Assembly: GCF_011305535.1 (NCBI RefSeq)
Contig: NZ_CP049905.1
Span: 496,001-560,000, forward strand
Direction of reading: 5' to 3'
DNA length: 64,000 nt
Origin: Diaphorobacter sp. HDW4B
Lineage (GTDB): Bacteria > Pseudomonadota > Gammaproteobacteria > Burkholderiales > Burkholderiaceae_C
Translations under genes and position numbers: made by a program
Notes under the pieces: generated by a model
Told to the model about the DNA's origin: nothing
What the model saw: only the letters and a program-made list of their open reading frames with translations
The model's database searches: none
Shown here: in pieces, positions 26,400 to 35,316 of the stretch
Position numbering within the stretch: position 1 is the stretch's first letter
How the letters are laid out: each line of letters starts with the position of its first letter

Positions 26400-27119
26400 A
26401 TGAGTCGAATCGGCCTGCTGATCCCCTCTTCCAACACCACCATCGAACCCGAGTTCTACCGCGCACTGCCCTCGCACATCACGCTGCATTCTGCACGTCT
26501 GTACCTTACGCAGATTGCTACGGATTCCATCGAAAACGTCGTGCTCGACATGGAAAAGCAAGCCCGCAATCTGGCAAGCGCCGATGTGGACGTGGTGATA
26601 CTTGGTGCCACCGCACCCAGCTTTCTCAAAGGCTTGGGATATGACCGCGAAGTCACAGAACGCATCGAGAAAGCTTCTGGGAAGAAGTCATCCACAGCAT
26701 CCACCGCATTGCTGGAAGCATTACGCCATCTTGGAATCGAGCGACTGGCTTTGGGCGCTGCGTATGACGAAAAGGTCAACGGCATTGCCAAAAGTTTTCT
26801 GGAAGCCAATGGATTTCAGGTCGTCAACGCCAAGGGACTTGGACTGGTGGACAATCTGACCGTCGGCAGATTGGATGCCTCGACAGCCTTGGACTTGGCA
26901 CGCGCAATTGACACCCCCGACGCGCAAGCCATTGTGCTGGCATGTACCAACTGGAAATCAATGCAGGTGCTTGAACAGATTGAACGGGAACTTGGAAAGC
27001 CCGTGCTTTCCACCACACAGGTCTGCATCTGGGCTGCGCTGCGGATGATGAACGAGACACGCGCGATTGCAGGATATGGGCAGTTGCTTCGTTCGCTCGC
27101 CCCCGCACTGCAAGACTGA
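26400..27119 (+). CDS. Arylmalonate decarboxylase-like protein (Asp/Glu racemase superfamily, single active Cys)
   Basis: A 239-residue protein of the Asp/Glu racemase/maleate isomerase superfamily. The first active-site loop reads VVILGATAPSFLKG, with no Cys where racemases have one; the second reads IVLACTNWKSM and keeps Cys. This one-Cys pattern, the loop shape (compare MGTSLSFYRG of Bordetella arylmalonate decarboxylase), STALLEALRHLGIERLALGA and the late GYGQLL all point to the arylmalonate decarboxylase branch. Such enzymes remove a carboxyl group without cofactor. Comparison is from memory. Maleate-isomerase activity is the alternative. Confidence 0.72.
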   Translation: MSRIGLLIPSSNTTIEPEFYRALPSHITLHSARLYLTQIATDSIENVVLDMEKQARNLASADVDVVILGATAPSFLKGLGYDREVTERIEKASGKKSSTASTALLEALRHLGIERLALGAAYDEKVNGIAKSFLEANGFQVVNAKGLGLVDNLTVGRLDASTALDLARAIDTPDAQAIVLACTNWKSMQVLEQIERELGKPVLSTTQVCIWAALRMMNETRAIAGYGQLLRSLAPALQD

Positions 27120-27230
27120 CTCGGGACAAACAACGAGCGGAGCGCACCATCAAAAACTGGAAGCATCACTCAACAAAAGAACACCGCCCATCCAATTACC
27201 GCACAATGCCTTCTTGAAAGTGGAATCCGC

Positions 27231-28202
27231 ATGTTGACCCGCCGAAACTTCTCAACCGCCACAACGTTGGGACTTGCGCTTTCCCCACTGTCGTTGCGCG
27301 CGCAGAACTATCCAACTCGTCCGATTTCCGTATGGGTTGGATACCCGCCTGGCGGAGGCACTGATGTCACGGCGCGCATCATCACCGCACAGATGTCCAT
27401 CCAACTTGGACAGCCTATCGTGGTTGAAAACAAGCCCGGCGTGGCTGGCGCGCTGGCTGCGACGCAGATCGCGCGCGCACCTGCTGACGGGTACTCGATA
27501 CTGCTGAATGCAAGCGGCGCATTCATCAACATGGTTTTGCGCTCCGGCTTCAAATACAACCCATCCAACGAGTGCACGCCGATCGCATCGGTTGCGCAGG
27601 CTCCCGTGGTGCTAGTGGTCAACAACGACCTTCCAGCCAACGATGTGAATGACTTCATCAGACTCGCCAAAGACAAGCCCGACAGCATCAGCTACGGCTC
27701 GGATGGACTTGCAGGAACCACACAACTCAGCGCAGAGTTCTTCAGCAAGATCGCTGGAATCCGAATGCTGCATGTCCCGTTCAAAGGCGCAGGCCCCAGC
27801 GTCATGGCGACAGTTGCAGGGCAAGTCAACGCCAACTTTCCGACACTTCCATCGGCCATGGCGATGATCCGCGCAAAGCGAGTGAAACCACTGGCCGTCA
27901 GCGGTCTCACGCGTACCAAGATACTTCCGGATGTACCCACCTTTGAGGAACTGGGACATCGTGGTTTTGATTTCCTGTGCTGGTTCGGATTCGTGGGCCC
28001 CAAAGGCATCGCGCCATCCATAGTCGAACGGCTCAATGCCGCGACGCAGCAATCGCTTCAACAGCCCGAGGTGATCAAGTCCATCCAGAATCAGGGCATG
28101 GAAGTCAAGTTGAGTACGCCAACGGAATGGTTGCACTTCATGATGAAGGATGCGAAGAACATCGAGCGCATGGCCAAGGTATCGAACCTTCAGATTTCAT
28201 GA
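27231..28202 (+). CDS. Bug/TctC-family periplasmic solute-binding protein
   Basis: A 323-residue exported protein of the tripartite tricarboxylate receptor type, greatly expanded in Burkholderiales. A twin-arginine-like MLTRRNFSTATTLGLALSPL opens the signal peptide, with likely cleavage after LRAQ. WVGYPPGGGTDVTARIIT, VVENKPGVAGALAA and ADGYSILL are the standard Bug carboxylate-binding blocks. No TctA/TctB membrane genes are nearby, which is common for Bug proteins. It probably binds a carboxylate handled by the two upstream enzymes. Confidence 0.92.
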   Translation: MLTRRNFSTATTLGLALSPLSLRAQNYPTRPISVWVGYPPGGGTDVTARIITAQMSIQLGQPIVVENKPGVAGALAATQIARAPADGYSILLNASGAFINMVLRSGFKYNPSNECTPIASVAQAPVVLVVNNDLPANDVNDFIRLAKDKPDSISYGSDGLAGTTQLSAEFFSKIAGIRMLHVPFKGAGPSVMATVAGQVNANFPTLPSAMAMIRAKRVKPLAVSGLTRTKILPDVPTFEELGHRGFDFLCWFGFVGPKGIAPSIVERLNAATQQSLQQPEVIKSIQNQGMEVKLSTPTEWLHFMMKDAKNIERMAKVSNLQIS

Positions 28203-28210
28203 CCCGTCTA

Positions 28211-28228
28211 GCCAGCATCACTGCTGGC
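28211..28228. terminator. Short hairpin between convergent genes
   Basis: GCCAGC and GCTGGC pair around ATCACT between the convergent Bug and SDR genes. No T-run follows, so it is a weak terminator candidate only. Confidence 0.3.
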
Positions 28229-28269
28229 AGGTGGGCGACAAGAACAGCATCGCAACGATGCCGCCTCAT

Positions 28270-29160
28270 TCAAGTCGAACTGTACTCAGACTCCAGCAAT
28301 GAACGCATGCGGGGCATACCAATTGACACGGCACCACCATCCACCATCAGGTCCGTCGCATTGATGTAGCTGGATTCCCCACTCGCAAGAAACAGGACTG
28401 CGGAAGCGACCTCCTCAGCGTTTACAGCGCGCCCTGCGGGCATCACGCGATCGCTCGCTTGCCGATAACCTTCGTTCGCGCCTTTGGTGATACCCGTGCC
28501 CGCCACTTGCGACGGATGCACCGCATTCACCCTTATCCCCCACTCCAGCAGATCGAGCGCAGCGCTTCGCGTGAGTGCACGCAAGCCCCATTTGCTGGCC
28601 GAGTACGCCACGCCTGGATGCCCAACCACGCCTGAAGTGGAACCCACGTTCACCACGCTTCCACCGCCCGAGTCGCGGATTAGCTTGGCTACGGACTGAA
28701 TTCCCAGCATGGAGCCCATCAGGTTCACATTCAACACGCGCTGCCATTCCTCGCTGGTCACATCACGAATGCCGGTTCTGCTGATGATGCCCGCGTTGTT
28801 CACCAATACATGCAGCGCGCCAAACTCACTTTGGATGCGCTCCATCGCCGCGGACCAGTCACCGGCGTTTGACACATCCAATGTCACGAACATGGCTTGA
28901 TGCCCCCTATCGCGCAGCGAGCGTTCCAACGCTTCACCTGCGTTTCGATTCACATCCGCAAGCACTGTGATCGCACCCTCGCACGCAAACGAATCCGCCA
29001 GAACAGCGCCCACACCGCCGCTTGCGCCGGTGATCAGGACAACTTTCCCGGTGAATCGCTCGCGCGCCCCTCCCCCGTTATGGAATGACGTTGAAGCGAG
29101 CATCTCGGGCTTGGATATATCGCCATCGAATCCATATGGTACAGACATGGAGCGCTGCAT
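28270..29160 (-). CDS. Short-chain dehydrogenase/reductase
   Basis: A 296-residue classical SDR with an N-terminal extension of about 35 residues. GKVVLITGASGGVGAVLADSF is the NAD(P) motif, LVNNAGI the structural motif, and GSTSGVVGHPGVAYSASKWG carries the catalytic Ser-Tyr-Lys. It begins directly after the GMC oxidoreductase stop, so the two form an operon. ATG 29148 is an alternative start. It may act on a secondary alcohol or ketone from the same pathway. Confidence 0.88.
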   Translation of the reverse strand: MQRSMSVPYGFDGDISKPEMLASTSFHNGGGARERFTGKVVLITGASGGVGAVLADSFACEGAITVLADVNRNAGEALERSLRDRGHQAMFVTLDVSNAGDWSAAMERIQSEFGALHVLVNNAGIISRTGIRDVTSEEWQRVLNVNLMGSMLGIQSVAKLIRDSGGGSVVNVGSTSGVVGHPGVAYSASKWGLRALTRSAALDLLEWGIRVNAVHPSQVAGTGITKGANEGYRQASDRVMPAGRAVNAEEVASAVLFLASGESSYINATDLMVDGGAVSIGMPRMRSLLESEYSST

Positions 29161-30774
29161 TCAGTGCGTACTCGCAGCGATCATGTCGGACGCCTTCTCC
29201 GCAATCATGATGGTGGGCGCATTCGTTCCGCCCCCAACGATGAGTGGCATGATGGAGGCATCCACGACCCGTAGATTGCGTGTACCAAACACGCGCAATT
29301 CTAGATCGACAACCGCATTCACATCGTTTGAATTACCCATCTTGCAGGTGCCCACAGGGTGATGAACACTGATCGCGGCTGCACCAATATGCGCATCGAT
29401 TTCCGCATCGCTGAAACCCATTGGTGTGAGTTCCCTGTCCACGATTTTGGCCAGAGATTTCTGGCGTCCCACATCGCGAACCATGCGAACACCCTTGCGC
29501 AACGCCTCGCGATCGCTGTAGTTCGCCAGAAAGTTCTGAGCAATGATCGGCGCGGCGTTGGGGTCATTGGAGGACAGTCGTACATGACCGCGACTTTCGG
29601 GTCGCAACACCGCCGCGCGCACCATGAAACCATCCGAATAACTTGGAACAAACGGCCAGAAATAGGGGTGAGCCGTGCTGGGCGCGGCAGCGGTCAGCAG
29701 CTCGATATCGGGCAGCTCCTGCTCGGGAGAACTCTTGATGTGCGCAAGTCCACCCGAAGGAAGGTCCGTGGCGATGCCATCGCCCTTGAAGTAGGCACGC
29801 CCCAATTCACGGACGATACGATCTGCGCGCATGGCCTTGTGCAACGGGCTGCGGTCCTTGCGCGCGTATGTCACGCCGACAGAGATATGGTCTTGCAGAT
29901 TCTTGCCGACACCCGGCAGATCGACGATGGTCTTCACGCCGATGTCCTTCAGCTCATTCGACGCGCCGATGCCCGACAGATTGAGCAACTGCGGCGAGTT
30001 GATAGCACCCGCCGCAAGAATCACTTCACGGCTTGCATACACCTGACGCAACTGGCCATCCTGCATGTACTCAATGCCGATCGCGGTAGTGCCATCCATC
30101 AGAACGCGTTGGGTCATCGCCCGCACTTCGAGCGTCACGTTCTCGCGCTCTAGCGCGGGCTTCATGTAGGCCACCGCCGTGCTGCAACGGAGGCCATCGC
30201 GGATGGTGGATTGCCACGCTGCAAATCCTTCGGGCTCTTCGCCGTTGAAATCCTTGGTGAAGGGATAACCCGCCTCAATCCCTGCAGCCACGAAGTTCTC
30301 AGATATAGGATCATTGAAACGCGAATAGCGTGTGGTCAATGGACCTGACCCACCACGGAATTCATCTTCGCCGCCCTCCCAGGACTCCGCACGCTTGAAT
30401 AGCGACAGGACATTCTTGAAGGCCCAACCCTCCAGACCCGGCGTACTTGCCCAACGGTCGTAGTCACCCGGATGCCCTCGCATGTAGGTCATTCCGTTGA
30501 TGGATGAACTTCCGCCAACGAGCTTGCCACGCGCGCAATCGAGGCGACGATTGGCGATGGTCGCATCTGGCTCGGAGAAGTAGTTCCAGTCGCTCATCCG
30601 GTTGTAGAAGATGTGCGGCCATGCCAGCGGAATATGAAGAAACGGATGCTTCCCCCATCCCCCAGCTTCCAGCACTAGGACTTTCACCTGAGGATTCTGC
30701 GAAAGACGATAAGCCAATGTGCAGCCCGCAGAGCCCGCACCGACGATCACATAATCAAACGTACTATTTTTCAA
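29161..30774 (-). CDS. GMC-family alcohol oxidoreductase (choline/alcohol dehydrogenase-like)
   Basis: A 537-residue FAD enzyme. FDYVIVGAGSAGCTLAYRLS binds the FAD ADP part; LDCARGKLVGGSSSINGMTY is GMC signature 1; GAINSPQLLNLSGIG is signature 2; SVHHPVGTCKMG carries the active-site His. Relatives (AlkJ, BetA, polyethylene-glycol dehydrogenases) oxidise primary alcohols to aldehydes and pass electrons to the respiratory chain. With the aldehyde dehydrogenase at 32179 it could turn an alcohol into the acid used by the acyl-CoA operon. A shared bipartite DNA motif lies 175 bp upstream. Confidence 0.9.
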   Translation of the reverse strand: MKNSTFDYVIVGAGSAGCTLAYRLSQNPQVKVLVLEAGGWGKHPFLHIPLAWPHIFYNRMSDWNYFSEPDATIANRRLDCARGKLVGGSSSINGMTYMRGHPGDYDRWASTPGLEGWAFKNVLSLFKRAESWEGGEDEFRGGSGPLTTRYSRFNDPISENFVAAGIEAGYPFTKDFNGEEPEGFAAWQSTIRDGLRCSTAVAYMKPALERENVTLEVRAMTQRVLMDGTTAIGIEYMQDGQLRQVYASREVILAAGAINSPQLLNLSGIGASNELKDIGVKTIVDLPGVGKNLQDHISVGVTYARKDRSPLHKAMRADRIVRELGRAYFKGDGIATDLPSGGLAHIKSSPEQELPDIELLTAAAPSTAHPYFWPFVPSYSDGFMVRAAVLRPESRGHVRLSSNDPNAAPIIAQNFLANYSDREALRKGVRMVRDVGRQKSLAKIVDRELTPMGFSDAEIDAHIGAAAISVHHPVGTCKMGNSNDVNAVVDLELRVFGTRNLRVVDASIMPLIVGGGTNAPTIMIAEKASDMIAASTH

Positions 30775-31131
30775 CTCAGTCTCCTGAACGCATCGTTATC
30801 GAGACTGTCGAATCTGCCCATCACACTTGGCTTCAACATGCCAACAGTCGAAGTCCATTCAACAGTCTCATTCTCAAAAATTGCTTCGCACTGCCATCAC
30901 ATCACTTCAAACAGGGAAAATGAAAGTGACCACGAATGGCGGCTGAGTTGAATCTAAGGGAACAGCCCGGATGTGAGCAATCAAGATTTGGCGAACCCAT
31001 GTTTTGATGAGCCCAAACCTGGTGTCGTGAATGAAGTCACAAGCGCGCATGCCACTACTGCCAGCTACATCAAAAAATCGGCGTAACTCTCCCACGGGAC
31101 ACTTGCGCAAAAGGGACAAGCCCCCAGGAAC
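30775..31131. other. Intergenic region upstream of the GMC-SDR operon
   Basis: No gene was found. It holds the bipartite motif at 30949-30985 shared with the region upstream of the MFS gene. Confidence 0.5.
30949..30985. promoter_or_regulatory. Bipartite motif TGAATCTAAGGGA-N16-CAATCAAG, copy 1
   Basis: The 13-base and 8-base blocks are identical to those at 35193-35229, with the same 16-base spacer. Both copies lie upstream of minus-strand operons in this catabolic region. On the minus strand they read CTTGATTG-N16-TCCCTTAGATTCA. It could be a regulator operator or overlapping promoter. Confidence 0.5.
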
Positions 31132-32031
31132 TCAGTCGTTTTCCAGAATGAACTCGATGAGCCGCTGCGCAAAAACCGGTTGATCATCCAGTTTGCGAAC
31201 GCAGATCTTCAGCTCCCTCATGGCCCATTCGTCCTGCAAAGCCACGATCTTGATGCGCATGGAGCGCGCATGGCGGCGCGCCACCATCTCGGGCAACACA
31301 CCAATGCCCACGCCGGCTTCGATCATGCGGCACATGGCATCGTAGCTGCCGACTTCCACGCGCTGCTGCATGGCGCGCTCGGTCTGCGCCACTTCCTGCT
31401 GCAGATAGGTATAGGTCGAGGTGCGGGAACTCAGACTGACGAATTCGTAGTCAAGCGCATCAGCAAAATGAAGGCTTTTCATGGAACCCAATGGATGCTG
31501 GTCTGGCACGGCCAATACCATCAAGTCCTTCTTGTACGGCAAAGTTTCCAGTCCTTCTGCCGAAGCGCGACCCGAGATGACTCCTATGTCGGCCACCGAG
31601 TCCTGCACCGAACGCACGATCTCCGCGCTCAGGCGCTCCTGCAGATCAACGGTGATGGATGAATGCGCGACAAAGAACTTGGCGAGCACAGCCGGTAGAA
31701 ACTCGCACACCGCTGTAGCGTTGGCAAACAAGCGTACATGTCCACGCACGCCGCTGGAAAACGCCTGAATGCCTTTTTGAAGCTCTTCCACCTCACCAAG
31801 CACCCGCAATGCGTGCTGAAGAAAAACCTCGCCAGCACGCGTGGGAGACATGCCTTTCTTGTTGCGATAGAGCAGTTGCGCCCCTACGCCTTCTTCAAGA
31901 CTTTTGATGCGCAAACTCGCTGCTGCAACGGAAAGAAATGCGCGTTCGGCTCCGCGCGTGAGACTGCTGCCCTCCACCACCAGCACGAAGAGCCTCAAGT
32001 CCACCAGATCGAAACGCGGAATGTTTGCCAT
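31132..32031 (-). CDS. LysR-family transcriptional regulator
   Basis: A 299-residue LysR protein. The N-terminal winged helix has FDLVDLRLFVLVVEGSSLTR and LSVAAASLRIKSLEEGVGAQL; the rest is the co-inducer domain (VRLFANATAVCEFLPAVLAKF onwards). ATG 32031 begins the usual short leader; a longer in-frame form starting at 32118 is unlikely. It lies between the GMC-SDR and MFS-ALDH units, so it is the first candidate to control them, perhaps through the bipartite motif. Confidence 0.9.
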   Translation of the reverse strand: MANIPRFDLVDLRLFVLVVEGSSLTRGAERAFLSVAAASLRIKSLEEGVGAQLLYRNKKGMSPTRAGEVFLQHALRVLGEVEELQKGIQAFSSGVRGHVRLFANATAVCEFLPAVLAKFFVAHSSITVDLQERLSAEIVRSVQDSVADIGVISGRASAEGLETLPYKKDLMVLAVPDQHPLGSMKSLHFADALDYEFVSLSSRTSTYTYLQQEVAQTERAMQQRVEVGSYDAMCRMIEAGVGIGVLPEMVARRHARSMRIKIVALQDEWAMRELKICVRKLDDQPVFAQRLIEFILEND

Positions 32032-32178
32032 CGCAGAAATTGTATGCCAATGCACTTGCAGGGAAGGCGCATTGGTTGCAGGGAAAAGGCGACATTTTCC
32101 CTGCTCCGCCAAGTCCATTGCAACGCACTGAGCGCGTCAGGCCCCAGATACCTAACGCGCTCGTTCAAGTCCAGTCGA

Positions 32179-33657
32179 TCAGATTTTCAGGATGAAAGGA
32201 TTGGCTGGCCCGCTAGTCGCTGTGGAGATCCACACGCTCTTGAGCTCAGTGAACTCACGCACCGATTCAATTCCGTTTTCGCGCCCCAGACCTGATTGCT
32301 TCATGCCACCGAACGGCAAATTGAAACTCATGCCGCGATACGTATTGACCCACACCGTGCCTGCACGCAAAGCCTTGGTCATGCGCAGCGCGCGTGAGAG
32401 ATCTTTTGTCCAGACACCAGCCGCCAATCCGTAGATCACGTCGTTGCCTATTCGCACGGCATCGGCTTCGGTATCGAACCCGATGATGGAGAGCACTGGA
32501 CCGAACACCTCTTCCTGCGCAATGCGCATATCGTTCGTCACGTCATCGAAGATGGTGGGATCAACGAATTGCCCACCTGGCAGATCGGTACGTGCGTTGC
32601 CGCCCAGAATGCAGCGGGCACCGCCTTCGCGTGCGATGTCAATGTAGCGAAGCACCTTCTGGAACTGGTCTGCAGTTGCGACTGGCCCAATGTTGGTCTG
32701 CGGATCCTGCGGATTGCCGACCTTGGCGGTTTTGACCGTTTCCACCAACCGCTCGACGAACTGTTTCTTGATCGAGTTCTGCACCAACAGGCGGGAACCC
32801 GCCACGCAGGTCTGCCCTGTTGCGGAAAAAATGCCTGAGATGGCACCCGAGATGGCCTGATCCATATCGCAGTCGTCGAAAACGATGTTGGGCGACTTGC
32901 CTCCCAGTTCAAGCGATACGCGCTTCATGGTTTTCGCTGCAGCTGCGTAGACCCGCGCACCTGTGGCGTCAGACCCTGTGAAGCTGATCTTCGCCACGTC
33001 TGGATGCTCCGCCAAAACAGCACCCGTATCTGCGCCAAAGCCGGTCACCACGTTGAACACGCCGGGCGGAAAGCCCGCCTTGCGTGTCAGCTCCATGAAC
33101 TCCAGCGTGCTGGCCGATGCGAACTCCGATGGTTTCAGAACCACAGTGCAACCCGCTGCCAGTGCGGGCGCACATTTCATGCCGACAAACAACAGCGGCG
33201 AATTCCATGCCGTCAACGCGGCCACCACACCGATCGGCTCATGTGTGGTGAAGGCAAACGTATCAGCACGATCCAATGGAACCACTGAACCCTCGAGCTT
33301 GTCTGCCAAACCGCCAAAGTACCACCACCACTCCGGCAGCGAACGCATCTGTGCGAGCATTTCGCTCATCAGCTTGCCGTTGTCGCGCACTTCCATCTCC
33401 GCAAGATGCTGCGCGTTCTCGAGGATCAAGTCCCCAAGACGTCGCAACAGCTTGCCACGCGCCGTGGGCGTAAGCGTCGGCCAGACGCCTTCCTTGAGCG
33501 CCGTCGAAGCAGCGGAGACAGCGCGATCCACGTCCTCCTTTGTTCCCTTAGGGATGCGAGCCCATGCACTGCCGGTGTACGGATCATGGGTTTCAAACCA
33601 CTCACGGCGAGCCGGGTTGACAAACTCACCGTTGATGAACAACTGATATTCCTTCAC
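32179..33657 (-). CDS. NAD(P)-dependent aldehyde dehydrogenase
   Basis: A 492-residue ALDH. ALTAWNSPLLFVGMKCAPAL is the cofactor region, SLELGGKSPNIVFDD carries the general-base Glu, and SATGQTCVAGSRLLVQ the catalytic Cys. QEEVFGPVLSII and PFGGMKQSGLGRENG are standard late motifs. It would oxidise an aldehyde, perhaps the GMC product, to a carboxylic acid. It lies 47 bp after the MFS gene, likely in the same transcript. Confidence 0.94.
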   Translation of the reverse strand: MKEYQLFINGEFVNPARREWFETHDPYTGSAWARIPKGTKEDVDRAVSAASTALKEGVWPTLTPTARGKLLRRLGDLILENAQHLAEMEVRDNGKLMSEMLAQMRSLPEWWWYFGGLADKLEGSVVPLDRADTFAFTTHEPIGVVAALTAWNSPLLFVGMKCAPALAAGCTVVLKPSEFASASTLEFMELTRKAGFPPGVFNVVTGFGADTGAVLAEHPDVAKISFTGSDATGARVYAAAAKTMKRVSLELGGKSPNIVFDDCDMDQAISGAISGIFSATGQTCVAGSRLLVQNSIKKQFVERLVETVKTAKVGNPQDPQTNIGPVATADQFQKVLRYIDIAREGGARCILGGNARTDLPGGQFVDPTIFDDVTNDMRIAQEEVFGPVLSIIGFDTEADAVRIGNDVIYGLAAGVWTKDLSRALRMTKALRAGTVWVNTYRGMSFNLPFGGMKQSGLGRENGIESVREFTELKSVWISTATSGPANPFILKI

Positions 33658-33704
33658 GCGCTATCTCCTGCTTTCTTACTGACAAACTCAAATCAAAATA
33701 TGGA

Positions 33705-35072
33705 CTACCTGACGACGGGTTTGATTCCACCTTCTTCCATTGAAGCGCTTCGGTCCGCATGTGCTGTCTGCTCACGCGATCGCGCTGCGTTCACTTCCTT
33801 GCGGAAGTAAAGCGCCACGCCTACCCCAACGATCTGGCACGCAGCCAACCCAAACAACCCACTCTGGAAGTCGCCTGTGAAGCCACGCAGGAAGCCCATG
33901 ATGTTGGGCCCCACAACGCCACCAAACGCACCAAATGTGTTGATGAGACCAAACGCCGCTGCAGCTTGCGCACCCGTTACCAACGCATTCGGCATGGCCC
34001 AGAAAGTGACCATTCCGGCAAGGGTACCCACAGAGGTCAAGGTAAGTCCCACCAACGACATCACTGGTGACGTCGCGGTAGCGGCAATCAGCAGACCGAT
34101 CATCGCAATCACAGCAGCGACGGCTGTATGCAGCGCGCGCTCTCCCGTTCGGTCTGAACTGCGCGACCACAGCACCATCGCAACAGCACTGAACAGTGAG
34201 GGAATTGCGCTGATGAAGCCAATCTGCAAGGTGGAAAAACCAAAGCCCTTGACGATCTGCGGCAGGAAGAAGCTCACGCCATACATGCCGATCATCAGCC
34301 CCAGATAGATGGAGCTGAGCAGCCAGATGCGCGGGTTGAAGATCACGCCCAACACTGACTCGCTCTTGATCCCCTTGCGGCTTGCACGCTCTTGCTCAAG
34401 CGTTCCTTCAAGCCATGCCTTTTCTTCACGCGACAGCCATTTCACATCGCCGGGTTTATTGGGCAGCAGCCAGAAGATGACAAAGCCAAACACAATGGTA
34501 GGCGTGCTTTCGAGGATGAAAAGCCACTGCCATCCCTTCAACCCCAGAATGCCATCCATCTGCAATAGCAGCGCCGACAGCGGGCTGCCGATCAACGACG
34601 AAAGAGGATTCGCCACCAGGAACATACCCAGCATGCGGTTGTGATAACGCTGAGGGAACCACGATCTGAAATAGAAGATGACGCCCGGCACAAAACCCGC
34701 TTCAGCCACGCCCAAGAGGAACCGGAGAACGTAGTAGCTCTCCTTGCTCCAGACCCACGCCATCGCAAGCGATGCCGCACCCCACATCACCATGATGCGG
34801 GCAATCCAGATGCGTGCGCCGAAGTGTGCAAGCGCCATGTTGCTGGGCACTTCAAACAGACAGTAGCCCCAGAAGAACAGGCTGACCGCCCAGCCGTACA
34901 TCTCTGGCGTGATGCCGAGATCAGCATTCATCGTCAAGGACGCAATGCCGACGTTCGAGCGATCCAGATAGCAGAGAAAGAAGCCGAAGAGCACCAACGG
35001 CATGATCTTTCGTGCACATTTGTTGATTACGCGATCTGGGTCTACGCCCGCATGTTGTTCATTGCGCGCCAT
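33705..35072 (-). CDS. MFS transporter, anion:cation symporter (phthalate permease) type
   Basis: A 455-residue transporter with twelve predicted helices. KIMPLVLFGFFLCYLDRSNV is the first helix with the DRxN signature of the ACS family; VAEAGFVPGVIFYFRSWFP is a second conserved block; a central loop at about 215-250 is charged. The ACS family imports carboxylates such as phthalate, tartrate or glucarate. It is probably cotranscribed with the aldehyde dehydrogenase. The substrate is not deducible. Confidence 0.9.
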   Translation of the reverse strand: MARNEQHAGVDPDRVINKCARKIMPLVLFGFFLCYLDRSNVGIASLTMNADLGITPEMYGWAVSLFFWGYCLFEVPSNMALAHFGARIWIARIMVMWGAASLAMAWVWSKESYYVLRFLLGVAEAGFVPGVIFYFRSWFPQRYHNRMLGMFLVANPLSSLIGSPLSALLLQMDGILGLKGWQWLFILESTPTIVFGFVIFWLLPNKPGDVKWLSREEKAWLEGTLEQERASRKGIKSESVLGVIFNPRIWLLSSIYLGLMIGMYGVSFFLPQIVKGFGFSTLQIGFISAIPSLFSAVAMVLWSRSSDRTGERALHTAVAAVIAMIGLLIAATATSPVMSLVGLTLTSVGTLAGMVTFWAMPNALVTGAQAAAAFGLINTFGAFGGVVGPNIMGFLRGFTGDFQSGLFGLAACQIVGVGVALYFRKEVNAARSREQTAHADRSASMEEGGIKPVVR

Positions 35073-35192
35073 GTTGTCCTCCCGTCATCGGGCAGGCCAC
35101 GGGCCGCACAGTGCAAGGTTGCAGAATCTCATTCATCTCGTTTGTCTCCGTCATGTTGTGCCAGCTCGAATGGAAGGTATTTCGAGTGGATC

Positions 35193-35229
35193 TGAATCTA
35201 AGGGAGACCTATGCGTAGAGACAATCAAG
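35193..35229. promoter_or_regulatory. Bipartite motif TGAATCTAAGGGA-N16-CAATCAAG, copy 2
   Basis: The second copy of the element at 30949-30985, 121 bp before the MFS start codon. Identity of both blocks with equal spacing is unlikely to be chance. Function inferred as control of the MFS-ALDH unit. Confidence 0.5.
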
Positions 35230-35316
35230 CATTCCTTAACAACGGGTTCGAAGCGAGCAAAATGCCTTGCGCAAACAGCGCTGGCAAGGTCTGAGTCAAA
35301 GGCTTGCAGGCAGACA

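Noticed and set aside
29359-30153. A 264-codon open frame on the plus strand
   Set aside because: Antisense to the GMC oxidoreductase; no motif or ribosome site.
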